Shown: positions 46,628-54,769 of the stretch, in pieces | Layout: the number at the start of each line of letters is the position of its first letter | Numbering within the stretch: position 1 is the stretch's first letter | Source of the DNA: Myroides odoratus DSM 2801 | GTDB taxonomy: Bacteria > Bacteroidota > Bacteroidia > Flavobacteriales > Flavobacteriaceae | DNA: 57,069 bases | Assembly: GCF_000243275.1 (NCBI RefSeq) | Contig: NZ_CM001437.1 | Span: 1,083,006 to 1,140,074, forward strand | Direction: 5' to 3' | Notes under the pieces: generated by a model | What the model saw: the letters and a program-made list of their open reading frames with translations, nothing else | Told to the model about the DNA's origin: nothing | The model's database searches: none | Program-made: the position numbers and the translations under genes

Positions 46628-47369
46628 TGACTAAAGGATGATTTAATCCTTTTACATTATTATTGATGACTTCGTATGTTTTTAAGTGCTTAAACATTTC
46701 GGTTAAGTTTCTAAACCCATAATCACGCGAGTCAAAACTAGGATCTAATTTACGCAGGTTATTTCCAACGGTAGAAATATACGCTTCTACTTCCTCATCT
46801 ACTGACATATCAAATGCTTTATCAATGAGGCGCATTTCTTTTTTAGTGATGGTAAATGTATCGTTATCTTCTTCTTCACCAACCACTTGTTTTTTCTCTT
46901 GGTTGGTATTTTTTTCTGCTTTAGCCGCCTTTGGCATCAATGTTTCACAATAGGTAAAAATTTCACAAGACTGGACAAATGCATTAGGTGTTTTCTTTTC
47001 TCCAATTCCCATCACAAAGATTCCTTCCTCGCGAATTCGCTTTGCTAATCCTGTATAATCACTATCACTAGAAACAATACAGAATCCATCTACCATTTTT
47101 GCATGTAAAATATCCATGGCATCAATAATCAAGGAACTATCTGTCGAATTCTTTCCTGAAGTATAATTAAACTTTTGAATCGGTGAAAAGGATAAGTCAT
47201 TGAGTAAATCCTTCCAACTATTCATCTGAGGGGTAGTCCAATCTCCGTAAATACGGCGAATAGTAACCTTACCATATTTAGACACCTCATTTAATATATT
47301 TTGTAATAATTTGGCTTGTGCGTTATCTCCATCGACGAGTATCGCTATATTATTATTGTTTTTTTCCAT
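46617..47369 (-). CDS. NYN-domain putative RNase with C-terminal OST-HTH/LOTUS domain
   Basis: 250 residues. N-terminal PIN-like NYN nuclease (about 5-150) with acidic patches ILVDGDNAQ, STDSSLIIDAMD and IVSSDSDYTGLAKRIREEG. A Lys/Glu-rich linker (AKAEKNTNQEKKQ) leads to an OST-HTH/LOTUS fold (about 175-245: LRKLDPSFDSRDYGFRNLTEMF), which binds RNA in other proteins. It resembles LabA/DUF88 proteins. Function is probably RNA processing or turnover; the target is unknown. Single gene. Confidence 0.9.
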   Translation of the reverse strand: MEKNNNNIAILVDGDNAQAKLLQNILNEVSKYGKVTIRRIYGDWTTPQMNSWKDLLNDLSFSPIQKFNYTSGKNSTDSSLIIDAMDILHAKMVDGFCIVSSDSDYTGLAKRIREEGIFVMGIGEKKTPNAFVQSCEIFTYCETLMPKAAKAEKNTNQEKKQVVGEEEDNDTFTITKKEMRLIDKAFDMSVDEEVEAYISTVGNNLRKLDPSFDSRDYGFRNLTEMFKHLKTYEVINNNVKGLNHPLVKKK

Positions 47370-47450
47370 TTTTTATCGTATTCAAACTCAAGTAGGTAAA
47401 ATACGAAAAAAAGAGGGGATAAACTTCAATTTTAATCTTTTTTTAGCATG

Positions 47451-48032
47451 TTAGCTATTTTCTTTTTGAACGACCCATTTCCCTACTTTCGGTGCTTCAT
47501 ACACTTTCATTTGGTGCAATAAATCTTCAATATCATCTGATACAATAATCATGTTTTGGTTTTCCTCTTTTAAGAAGCCTTGCTTGACCATGGTGGCGAT
47601 CATATCTAATAAAGGATTATAAAATCCATCCACATTAAATAATGCAATGGGCTTTTTATGCAATCCCAATTGTCCCCAAGTTAATACTTCAAAAAATTCT
47701 TCTAGTGTGCCATATCCACCAGGTAAAGCAATGATTCCATCTGATAATTCATCCATTTTTGCTTTGCGTTCATGCATCGTTTCCACAAAAAGAAGTTCAC
47801 TTAAACGAGTGTGACCTAATTCTACATCCGCTAAAAAATGGGGAAGAACTCCTATTACCTCTCCACCATGAGCTAAGGCTCCATCTGCAATTGCTCCCAT
47901 TAAACCAACCTTAGCGCCTCCGTAAACCACACCAATTTGATGTTGCGCTAATGCAGTTCCCAAAGCAGTTGCTTGTTGAACGTATATTTCTTTATTTCCT
48001 GCGCTTGAACCGCAAAATACTGTGTACCTCAT
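47451..48032 (-). CDS. LOG-family protein (TIGR00730), putative cytokinin riboside 5'-monophosphate phosphoribohydrolase
   Basis: 193 residues, Rossmann-like fold. Starts MRYTVFCGSSAGN; family signature PGGYGTLEEF near residue 103 and a Glu in the same loop; GALAHGGEVIGVLP. In bacteria members hydrolyse nucleoside 5'-monophosphates to base and ribose phosphate. Single gene divergent from an outer-membrane receptor gene. Confidence 0.95.
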   Translation of the reverse strand: MRYTVFCGSSAGNKEIYVQQATALGTALAQHQIGVVYGGAKVGLMGAIADGALAHGGEVIGVLPHFLADVELGHTRLSELLFVETMHERKAKMDELSDGIIALPGGYGTLEEFFEVLTWGQLGLHKKPIALFNVDGFYNPLLDMIATMVKQGFLKEENQNMIIVSDDIEDLLHQMKVYEAPKVGKWVVQKENS

Positions 48033-48132
48033 AAATTTATAATTTATCTAAATAACAATAAATCAACTAAAAATCAGATAGTTAAAATAAAAACATTTGA
48101 TTATTTAATTTTTTCTACTTTTTATCCTGTAA

Positions 48133-48140
48133 CAAAAGTA
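48133..48140 (-). promoter_or_regulatory. -7 promoter box of the LOG-family gene
   Basis: TACTTTTG on the minus strand, exact consensus, about 100 bases before ATG 48032; no -33 at the usual distance. Confidence 0.4.
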
Positions 48141-48189
48141 ACGTTTCTCAGTCTATTAGAGTAGACAAAAACTTAATTCAACTAATCCA

Positions 48190-50583
48190 ATGAATTCAAA
48201 ACTATCTTTATTGTTTTTTCTACTTTCCGTTTGTGGTATATATGCCCAAGGTTCAGTAAAAATAACAGGGCGTGTACTTGATAAAAAACTCAATGAAGCG
48301 ATTCCCTATGCAACGATTACTTTGAAAAAAGGAGATGCAGTTATCACAGGTGGCATGACCGCTGATAATGGTACGTTCTCCATTACTGCAGCAGCAGATA
48401 CGTATAACTTAGATATTCAATTTATTGGTTATACGCCTTACCACAAAGAAATTGCTTTGAAAAATGCAGCTGATTTAGGTACGATCTATCTTGAAGCTGA
48501 ATCAACTACTTTAGCAGATGTAAACATTGTTGCTGAACGCTCTACGATTGAACAAAAAATCGACAGAAAAGTGATTACGGTTGGAAAAGACTTAACAACA
48601 GTAGGAGCAACAGCATCGGATATTATGAATAATATTCCATCAGTTAACGTAGACAAAGATGGTAAAATCTCTTTAAGAGGAAATGAAAATGTTCGAATCT
48701 TATTGGACGGAAGACCAACAAATATGTCTGCTGAACAATTGTTGAAACAAATTCCATCAACCTCAATTAAAAGCATTGAATTGATTACCAATCCAAGTGC
48801 AAAATACAATCCAGAAGGAATGTCGGGAATCATCAACATCGTGCTACACAAAAACACAGCAGATGGGTTCAATGGTTCGGTAGACAGTGGAGTTACGATT
48901 GCTAAAAACATTCAATCGACAACTTCCTTAAACTTAAACTACAGACAAGGAAAATTAAACTTCTTTGGAAATGCAAGTTATTCGGATGGTAAATCAAAGA
49001 ATGATGGAACTATGTTTCGTGAAGATATCTTATCGCCTACGACGATTGACATGTTGAGCCACAACAAAAACATCTTGTATAAAGTAGGGGTTGATTACTA
49101 TATCAATGACAATAATACCTTGTCTTTCTATACGAATCAAAGTACAAACAAAAGTAATTTGGATTTAAAAACGACAACGCTTTATCCTGATCACTCGTTT
49201 GAAGATATTTTTCAAAAAACAAAATACGACAACAAGAATACATTTAGTACCTATAACCTAGCTTACAAACATTTGTTTGAGAAAAAAGGACATACGTTAG
49301 ATATTGAGGTAAACCACAACATCAACAAAGCGGATATGGATGGGGACTATAGAACAAAATTGGGAATTGATAGTGATTTGTTGTACCAAGATGGAAACAA
49401 CGATAAAAATACATTATCAACAATCAATATCGATTACGTTAATCCACTAAACGATCATACAAAATTAGAATTAGGAGCGGAAGGTAGAATTTCAAGAGCG
49501 GATAATAATTTCAGTTCTAATAATCCGTTGATTCCTTCGAATCAAGCCGCTATTGCTAATAAGTATGACCAAGATATCTTTTCTGCTTATGCTACATTTG
49601 GTCAGACTTTAGGAAAGTTCAACTACCAAGTAGGAACGAGAGTAGAGAGTTACAAAGTAGATTCTAAATTAGATGGTACCTCTACTTTTAAAGACGATTA
49701 TGTAACACTTTACCCTTCGGTTTATGTTGGATATAACCTAACAGAAAGCGATATGTTTAACGTAAGTTACAGCCGTCGTGTAGATCGTCCAGGAGTAAGA
49801 CAAACAAACCCTGTTCGTCAGTTCTCAACACCGTTGATGACTATGGTTGGTAACCCAGAATTAAAGCCACAGTTCACAAACTCTGTCGAATTAAACTATA
49901 CTCGATTATTTGCGAAAAGAAGTAGCATTACGGCTGGAGTTTACTACAGACGTATTAACCATGAAATCAATCACGTGATTTACGATGATCCAGAAAATGA
50001 CAACCCAAATGCTTTATTGATGACTTTTGATAACTACAAATCAAATGATGCTTATGGATTTGAAGTTTCAGCTAATATTATTGTTACGCCTTGGTGGGAT
50101 ATGCAACCTGCTATTGATTTCTCAAGTATCAAACAAACGGGATTTGTTTCTCAATTAGATGCAACAGGAACAATGCAAACGGTATTACGCGATATTACAG
50201 CGAATGCTTTCAACGCGCGTTTAAACAGTAACTTCAAAGCGACTAAGAACTTGCGTTTTAACCTATTTGGATTCTATAGAGGTGCGGTTGATGGAATTAC
50301 ATCTGATGCACAAGAAATGTATAAAATTGATGCTGGAGCACGTTATGCTTTACTCAATAATAAATTAGGTATCAGCGTGAGATTCAATGATATTTTCAAT
50401 ACCATGTCTTACAAATACAAAACAAAATATCCTTACCCTTCAACAGGTGAATTCACTTGGGAAAGTCAATCAGTGTATATTGGTGTAAACTATACATTTG
50501 GAGGTGGAAAAGGTCGTTCATTACAACGAAAATATAGAGATAGTAACACGAAACAAAGTGGTGGATCAGGAGGACTGTTCTAG
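48190..50583 (+). CDS. Outer-membrane beta-barrel receptor with carboxypeptidase-regulatory-like and plug domains
   Basis: 797 residues. Signal peptide (cleaved after IYAQ), carboxypeptidase D regulatory-like domain at about 25-105 (LNEAIPYATITLKKG, IQFIGYTPY), plug domain at about 120-220 (IMNNIPSVNVDKDGKISLRG, GMSGIINIVL), and a barrel of the OMP_b-brl_3 type with late YSRRVDRPG. No SusD or DUF4249 partner follows, unlike the receptor at 6139. The last part (GGGKGRSLQRKYR, then GGSGGLF) is an unusual basic Gly-rich tail after the final beta strand. Ligand unknown. Confidence 0.92.
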   Translation: MNSKLSLLFFLLSVCGIYAQGSVKITGRVLDKKLNEAIPYATITLKKGDAVITGGMTADNGTFSITAAADTYNLDIQFIGYTPYHKEIALKNAADLGTIYLEAESTTLADVNIVAERSTIEQKIDRKVITVGKDLTTVGATASDIMNNIPSVNVDKDGKISLRGNENVRILLDGRPTNMSAEQLLKQIPSTSIKSIELITNPSAKYNPEGMSGIINIVLHKNTADGFNGSVDSGVTIAKNIQSTTSLNLNYRQGKLNFFGNASYSDGKSKNDGTMFREDILSPTTIDMLSHNKNILYKVGVDYYINDNNTLSFYTNQSTNKSNLDLKTTTLYPDHSFEDIFQKTKYDNKNTFSTYNLAYKHLFEKKGHTLDIEVNHNINKADMDGDYRTKLGIDSDLLYQDGNNDKNTLSTINIDYVNPLNDHTKLELGAEGRISRADNNFSSNNPLIPSNQAAIANKYDQDIFSAYATFGQTLGKFNYQVGTRVESYKVDSKLDGTSTFKDDYVTLYPSVYVGYNLTESDMFNVSYSRRVDRPGVRQTNPVRQFSTPLMTMVGNPELKPQFTNSVELNYTRLFAKRSSITAGVYYRRINHEINHVIYDDPENDNPNALLMTFDNYKSNDAYGFEVSANIIVTPWWDMQPAIDFSSIKQTGFVSQLDATGTMQTVLRDITANAFNARLNSNFKATKNLRFNLFGFYRGAVDGITSDAQEMYKIDAGARYALLNNKLGISVRFNDIFNTMSYKYKTKYPYPSTGEFTWESQSVYIGVNYTFGGGKGRSLQRKYRDSNTKQSGGSGGLF

Positions 50584-50616
50584 ATTTCTATAAGAAACTT
50601 CAATTATTACGCGAAA

Positions 50617-50650
50617 GAGGGTTCCTTGAAAAAGGGATCCTTTTTTTTGG
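50617..50650 (+). terminator. Terminator after the receptor gene
   Basis: GGGTTCC (50619-50625) and GGGATCC (50634-50640) form an imperfect stem before eight T. Confidence 0.65.
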
Positions 50651-50760
50651 TTAAGGGTTTATGGTGAAGAGTTAAGAGTGAAGGGTTAAGAGTGAAGGGT
50701 TAAGGGTTAAGGGTTAAGAGTTAAGGGTTAAGGGTTAAGAGTGAAGGGTTAAGAGTGAAG
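50651..50760. repeat. Array of 15 seven-base words (TTAAGGG / TTAAGAG / TGAAGGG)
   Basis: From 50651: TTAAGGG, TTTATGG, TGAAGAG, TTAAGAG, TGAAGGG, TTAAGAG, TGAAGGG, TTAAGGG twice, TTAAGAG, TTAAGGG twice, TTAAGAG, TGAAGGG, TTAAGAG and a partial TGAAG, all in register. The plus strand has no C. It starts right after the receptor terminator. Confidence 0.9.
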
Positions 50761-50774
50761 TTATTATGTCGAAT

Positions 50775-50833
50775 CTCATTGTCTCATCGCCTGACCTCTC
50801 ACCGTCTCAACCTTAACCTATAACCTATCTCTC
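50775..50833. repeat. Eight-base word repeat, opposite strand bias
   Basis: CTCATTGT, CTCATCGC, CTGACCTC, TCACCGTC and TCAACCTT in series, then AACCTATAACCTATCTCTC. On the minus strand it reads GGTTATAGGTTAAGG and TGAGACAATGAGATT, like the leader repeat at 21178-21275. Confidence 0.55.
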
Positions 50834-50843
50834 ATTACCACTA

Positions 50844-52325
50844 TCAAAGCAAAGGAGATAGCAAACGCAAAAAGCTATTTTTCAATCGATGCCATTTGGA
50901 GCGTTTGTTCCAGCGATCCAATTTCAATTGGATTGAATTTTTACAGTCCTCTTCAAACATGGCACGCATTTGGTTGGCGAAATCCATATCATAAAGCACC
51001 ACATTCACTTCAAAATTCAAATCAAAACTACGGTGATCTAAATTACAGGTACCCACAGAGCTAATCCCTGAATCGGTTACCCATGTTTTAGCATGGATAA
51101 ACCCTTTTTTATACAAGTAAATTTCAACCCCCGATTCCAATAATTCTTGGAAATAGGATTCCGAAGCTAACTTAACAGTTAGTGAATCTGTAATTCCGGG
51201 TAGTAAAAGCTTTACTCTTTTTCCACTAAGCACGGCCATTTTAATTGCTAGTTGAAGCGATTCATCGGGGATATAATAAGGGGTTGTAATGCAAATTTCA
51301 TTCTTAGCAGCCTGAATGGCCTGTAATACACTAAACAAAATAGAAGGAACATCTGAATCTGGTCCAGAAGCAATAACTTGTAAGGGTAATATTTTTTGTT
51401 TCCCCATGTGAATTTTAGGAAAATAATCAGCAGAGAAATTAATATTTTCTTTGCTGCAAAAGTTCCAATCTGTCAAGAAAACATGCTGTAGGCCATAGGC
51501 ACCACTTCCTTCAATTCGAATATGGGTATCACGCCAAAAGAAGTCATTTTCCCCTTTTCTGCTATTGTCATAGCGATCTGATATATTTATCCCTCCTGTA
51601 TAAGCAATTTGTCCATCTATCACCACAATTTTACGGTGATTGCGATAGTTTAGACGATTGGCTAAAGCCAATAGAATAATTTTATTAAAAGCAAAAGCTT
51701 GTACACCATTTGCGCGAAGTTCTTTCACAATATTCTTGCGTATACTTCGACTACCAAAATCATCATAAATAAAACGCACTTCTACTCCTTCTTGTGCTTT
51801 TATTTTTAGCAAATCGGCAATTTCTTTTCCTATTTCATTATTCTCATAGATATAATACTCAATATGAATGTGGTGCTTCGCCTCTTTAATATCTTGTAAT
51901 AAGCGTGGAAAAAAAGCTTCCCCATTTTGTAAGAGTTCTACATCATTATCCACCAAAAGCGGACCTTCTCCTACAATCGCATTAGAAAGCAATTGAACGA
52001 ACGAACGATGCTGATCAACAATAGGATGCCCTTGTTGCTTTAAATCAAGGTGTATTTCGCTAATACGCTTATTGAATCGCTCAGCATAGTTGTCATTGGC
52101 GATTAATTTTTTCGAGTACATTTTTCGTCTTCGGTAATTGATACCAAAGGAAAAATAAAAAATAATTCCAAAAATAGGCACAAAGAACACCAGGAGTAAA
52201 TAAGCCAATGTTTTGGAAATTGAATCCGTATCATAAATAATTCGAATAGACACAAGAATTGCAATGATAAAGTACACGACTTCCCAATAAATGATCCACT
52301 CTGATTCGAAAAACAATGACATCAT
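50844..52325 (-). CDS. cls: Cardiolipin synthase (phospholipase D family)
   Basis: 493 residues; makes cardiolipin from phosphatidylglycerol or related lipids at the inner membrane. Two N-terminal transmembrane helices (about 10-28 and 40-60) and two HxK(x)4D catalytic motifs: His230/Lys232/Asp237 (NHRKIVVIDG) and His411/Lys413/Asp418 (HAKTWVTD). Both are intact. It is convergent with the upstream receptor gene across a repeat-rich gap. Confidence 0.94.
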   Translation of the reverse strand: MMSLFFESEWIIYWEVVYFIIAILVSIRIIYDTDSISKTLAYLLLVFFVPIFGIIFYFSFGINYRRRKMYSKKLIANDNYAERFNKRISEIHLDLKQQGHPIVDQHRSFVQLLSNAIVGEGPLLVDNDVELLQNGEAFFPRLLQDIKEAKHHIHIEYYIYENNEIGKEIADLLKIKAQEGVEVRFIYDDFGSRSIRKNIVKELRANGVQAFAFNKIILLALANRLNYRNHRKIVVIDGQIAYTGGINISDRYDNSRKGENDFFWRDTHIRIEGSGAYGLQHVFLTDWNFCSKENINFSADYFPKIHMGKQKILPLQVIASGPDSDVPSILFSVLQAIQAAKNEICITTPYYIPDESLQLAIKMAVLSGKRVKLLLPGITDSLTVKLASESYFQELLESGVEIYLYKKGFIHAKTWVTDSGISSVGTCNLDHRSFDLNFEVNVVLYDMDFANQMRAMFEEDCKNSIQLKLDRWNKRSKWHRLKNSFLRLLSPLL

Positions 52326-52634
52326 AGTTTGAATTCTTTACGATAAAGTAAAAGTATTTGCCTTAAAAGCGAACCTAAATTTAAGCATTCTTTTTCTAAA
52401 CTTATCTATATTTACCTCTAAAAACGCTTTGATTCGCTTAACTACAGTAATTTTATGTAGTACATTTGCTTGTTCTAGCTCCTATACAGGACAGTCTTGT
52501 TTTGAATTAATTTTTATCCTACTAAAGAAGAAACTTTCCTTTACTATAATCTAAACTTTTTTAAATCAGCTTACTCATAGTATCATTTCATAAGTGCTAG
52601 CACAAGCCTAAATGCTTCTTGATCACGCTCATTT
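52326..52634. other. 309-base intergenic region with a possible lipoprotein-gene remnant
   Basis: The cls promoter is presumably at the left (minus-strand TACTTTTA near 52346). On the plus strand a TTG-started frame from 52430 to 52558 encodes LCSTFACSSSYTGQ, a lipobox-like signal peptide, then stops. A TAnnTTTG (TACATTTG, 52461-52468) lies inside that frame. No other structure recognised. Confidence 0.4.
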
Positions 52635-53489
52635 TTAACCCAATCGCTCGACGTGAATAATTATATATTTGGACAGACCAAATACAGAAAAAGTTACTCG
52701 ATATAATTCACCTGTACTGTCAATAGTCACAAGAGTCATTTGAGATGATGTAATACGCGCACTGTTAATAAGGGGACGATCAGGAGCAGTAGGTTCATGT
52801 ATATAATTCCAATCATTATTCCTTAGCAACACACGATCTGCACTATTACCAAATCTTTTAGCATCATTATATATAGTACTCCAATTTGTATTGGCATTCG
52901 TATACTCTACTTGATTTCGATGTGATCTGATTTGTAAAAACAAATCATTTTTAGTAGTTGGAGAATCAAACATCACAATTCGAAAACTAAAATCCCCCAG
53001 ACGAACAACTGAATTTTCTGCTATTGAACTATCAACTTTTACCTTTTTTTTTACATAAGTATTATAATCGTATACTACCCAATTATTTTCTTTATTTGCT
53101 ACTACATGCATATGTTGTCCTGGATAAATAGTAAATTCAGTTACTCTATCTGGGTATTCTCCTCCAAATTGTAAAAATTGATTTCCTAATGTTCTTATCT
53201 CTAGATTTTTGTCTTTTGATAAATTTTTAATGTTGTACATTCTTCCAAAAGAATCTCCAAAACCTTCGATTGAAGGCAGTAGAAACAATCCATCCCTACT
53301 GTTTCCTCGATAACTAATATTATAATCATCCTTTTGAATCATATAAGTTTCATTTGTTATTTCGCGATAATTTGCCGAAATAGATCCTTGTACAGTTAAT
53401 GTACTAGTAATTTCAGTCGTATTTACACCCATTTGCGCATAACCTAAACTACAAGCACTCATAAAAATAATCCATACTTTTTTTTTCAT
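52635..53489 (-). CDS. Secreted surface-type protein of unknown function, 284 residues
   Basis: From ATG 53489, which starts a signal peptide (MKKKVWIIFMSACSLGYAQ); the frame is open to 53552. The mature start QMGVNTTEITSTLTVQGSI is like the 'Q.GINT..P...LDV.G' opening found in many flavobacterial cell-surface proteins. The rest is beta-rich, with an amino-acid make-up high in Asn, Tyr and Thr (NTNWSTIYNDAKRFGN). There is no T9SS C-terminal domain. It lies downstream of the esterase pair but is separated by their terminator. Confidence 0.75.
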   Translation of the reverse strand: MKKKVWIIFMSACSLGYAQMGVNTTEITSTLTVQGSISANYREITNETYMIQKDDYNISYRGNSRDGLFLLPSIEGFGDSFGRMYNIKNLSKDKNLEIRTLGNQFLQFGGEYPDRVTEFTIYPGQHMHVVANKENNWVVYDYNTYVKKKVKVDSSIAENSVVRLGDFSFRIVMFDSPTTKNDLFLQIRSHRNQVEYTNANTNWSTIYNDAKRFGNSADRVLLRNNDWNYIHEPTAPDRPLINSARITSSQMTLVTIDSTGELYRVTFSVFGLSKYIIIHVERLG

Positions 53490-53619
53490 GTGTTTTTTAT
53501 TTAAGGCGCAAATAAATCGACAAAATGAAAAAAGGTTACTCCAAAGTATCAAAAATGAAAAACAATTTTACTTGTATCTTTTTACAAATGGAAAAACAGC
53601 TATACCTAGATGCTATGAA

Positions 53620-53659
53620 ACAAAAAAAGAGTAGTTATCAACGAACTACTCTTTTTTCC
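53620..53659 (-). terminator. Terminator of the esterase operon
   Basis: AAAAAAGAGTAGTT (53623-53636) pairs with AACTACTCTTTTTT (53644-53657) around a 7-base loop; it is 12 bases after the stop of the second esterase. Confidence 0.9.
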
Positions 53660-53669
53660 CTTCTCATTT

Positions 53670-54764
53670 TTAGCGATAAAAACGATAAGTATGTGTAAAA
53701 TTATCAGTATCTGTTATTTTTAGCTGGTAGGCTTGATCACTTAAAGGTAAAGCCTCTACCTCTACTGAAAAACTATTATTCACAATGTTATCTACTGTTA
53801 ATACTGGAGTATTACTTGCGTTATAAACAACAGCCGATTGTATGTTTTTATTTGCAGTAACCTCTATTTTATCTACGGGTATATCTTTTGAATCATCCTG
53901 TTTGTATTCAAATTCATGATACCTTGTAATCGATACTTTAAATTTCACCTCTTTGAATTCAACAAATGCATTATAGTATCTTTTTCCCATCTCTCTTTGC
54001 CCAGCTGCATCAAAATGGATTTCATCAAAAGCATTGTTTGGTTTATCAATTACTGTAGGAAATGCTGGATCCGCATAACGAGTATTATTCACTCGATTAG
54101 GTGTATCTTTAATAATTGCTTGCTGTACCTCTCTACTGGCATTTCTACTTACCCAGTAAGGAACCATTCCTCCTAAAATAAAAGGAACCTCTTGTATATT
54201 TTGTTGATGAATATCACTTCTCATGTCAGCAATCATCGTATCCAATGTTTCTTGATAAGGAGCCCATCCAACGTTTGCCTCCCCATGATGCCATAAGATG
54301 GCCACAACTCTACTTCCGTGGATGTTATCCAATACATAATTTACGCGTTCTATTGCATCTGTATAAAGATTTCCTCCTTTTTTCCAATTTGCAATACTAC
54401 TACCTGAATATCCAGCAGGAATAATAAGTACTTTTCGATTAGAATTTTTTAAAATTTGTGTTGCATATAAATTAGAAAACGTAATTGAGAAACTATTTCT
54501 ATCCGTGCTTTTCGTCCAGAAATCTAGCGCTGGTTTTGCTTTATCAATGCGGTAATCCATCCCGCTTTGTCTGTGTATTGCATATACTTTAGCATGCACT
54601 GTATCCAACTGTACATCTAAAGGGTATCCATAATGAGTATTGGATTGTCCTGCTACTAAAATTACGTCATATCCTTCACTTGCATCTAAACAAGGATCTA
54701 CATTTTGTTGCGCAACTGAAACGTTGACAAAAAATAACGTTATAAAAAGGTATAAATATCTCAT
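53670..54764 (-). CDS. Secreted SGNH/SASA (sialate O-acetylesterase-like, DUF303) esterase, copy 2
   Basis: 364 residues; signal peptide cleaved near SVAQ. The catalytic Ser is in VAGQSNTHYGYPL, followed by the oxyanion blocks IIPAGYSGSSI and WHHGEAN, and the late Asp-His pair in FDEIHFD. Members remove acetyl groups from sialic acids or plant polysaccharides; substrate here unknown. It is a close paralogue of the neighbouring copy, but the canonical W-x-Q-G-E reads WHHGE here, and the C-terminal 80 residues form a beta domain lacking the YPNP signature of T9SS cargo. It starts 5 bases after copy 1. Confidence 0.88.
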   Translation of the reverse strand: MRYLYLFITLFFVNVSVAQQNVDPCLDASEGYDVILVAGQSNTHYGYPLDVQLDTVHAKVYAIHRQSGMDYRIDKAKPALDFWTKSTDRNSFSITFSNLYATQILKNSNRKVLIIPAGYSGSSIANWKKGGNLYTDAIERVNYVLDNIHGSRVVAILWHHGEANVGWAPYQETLDTMIADMRSDIHQQNIQEVPFILGGMVPYWVSRNASREVQQAIIKDTPNRVNNTRYADPAFPTVIDKPNNAFDEIHFDAAGQREMGKRYYNAFVEFKEVKFKVSITRYHEFEYKQDDSKDIPVDKIEVTANKNIQSAVVYNASNTPVLTVDNIVNNSFSVEVEALPLSDQAYQLKITDTDNFTHTYRFYR

Positions 54765-54769
54765 GTCAA

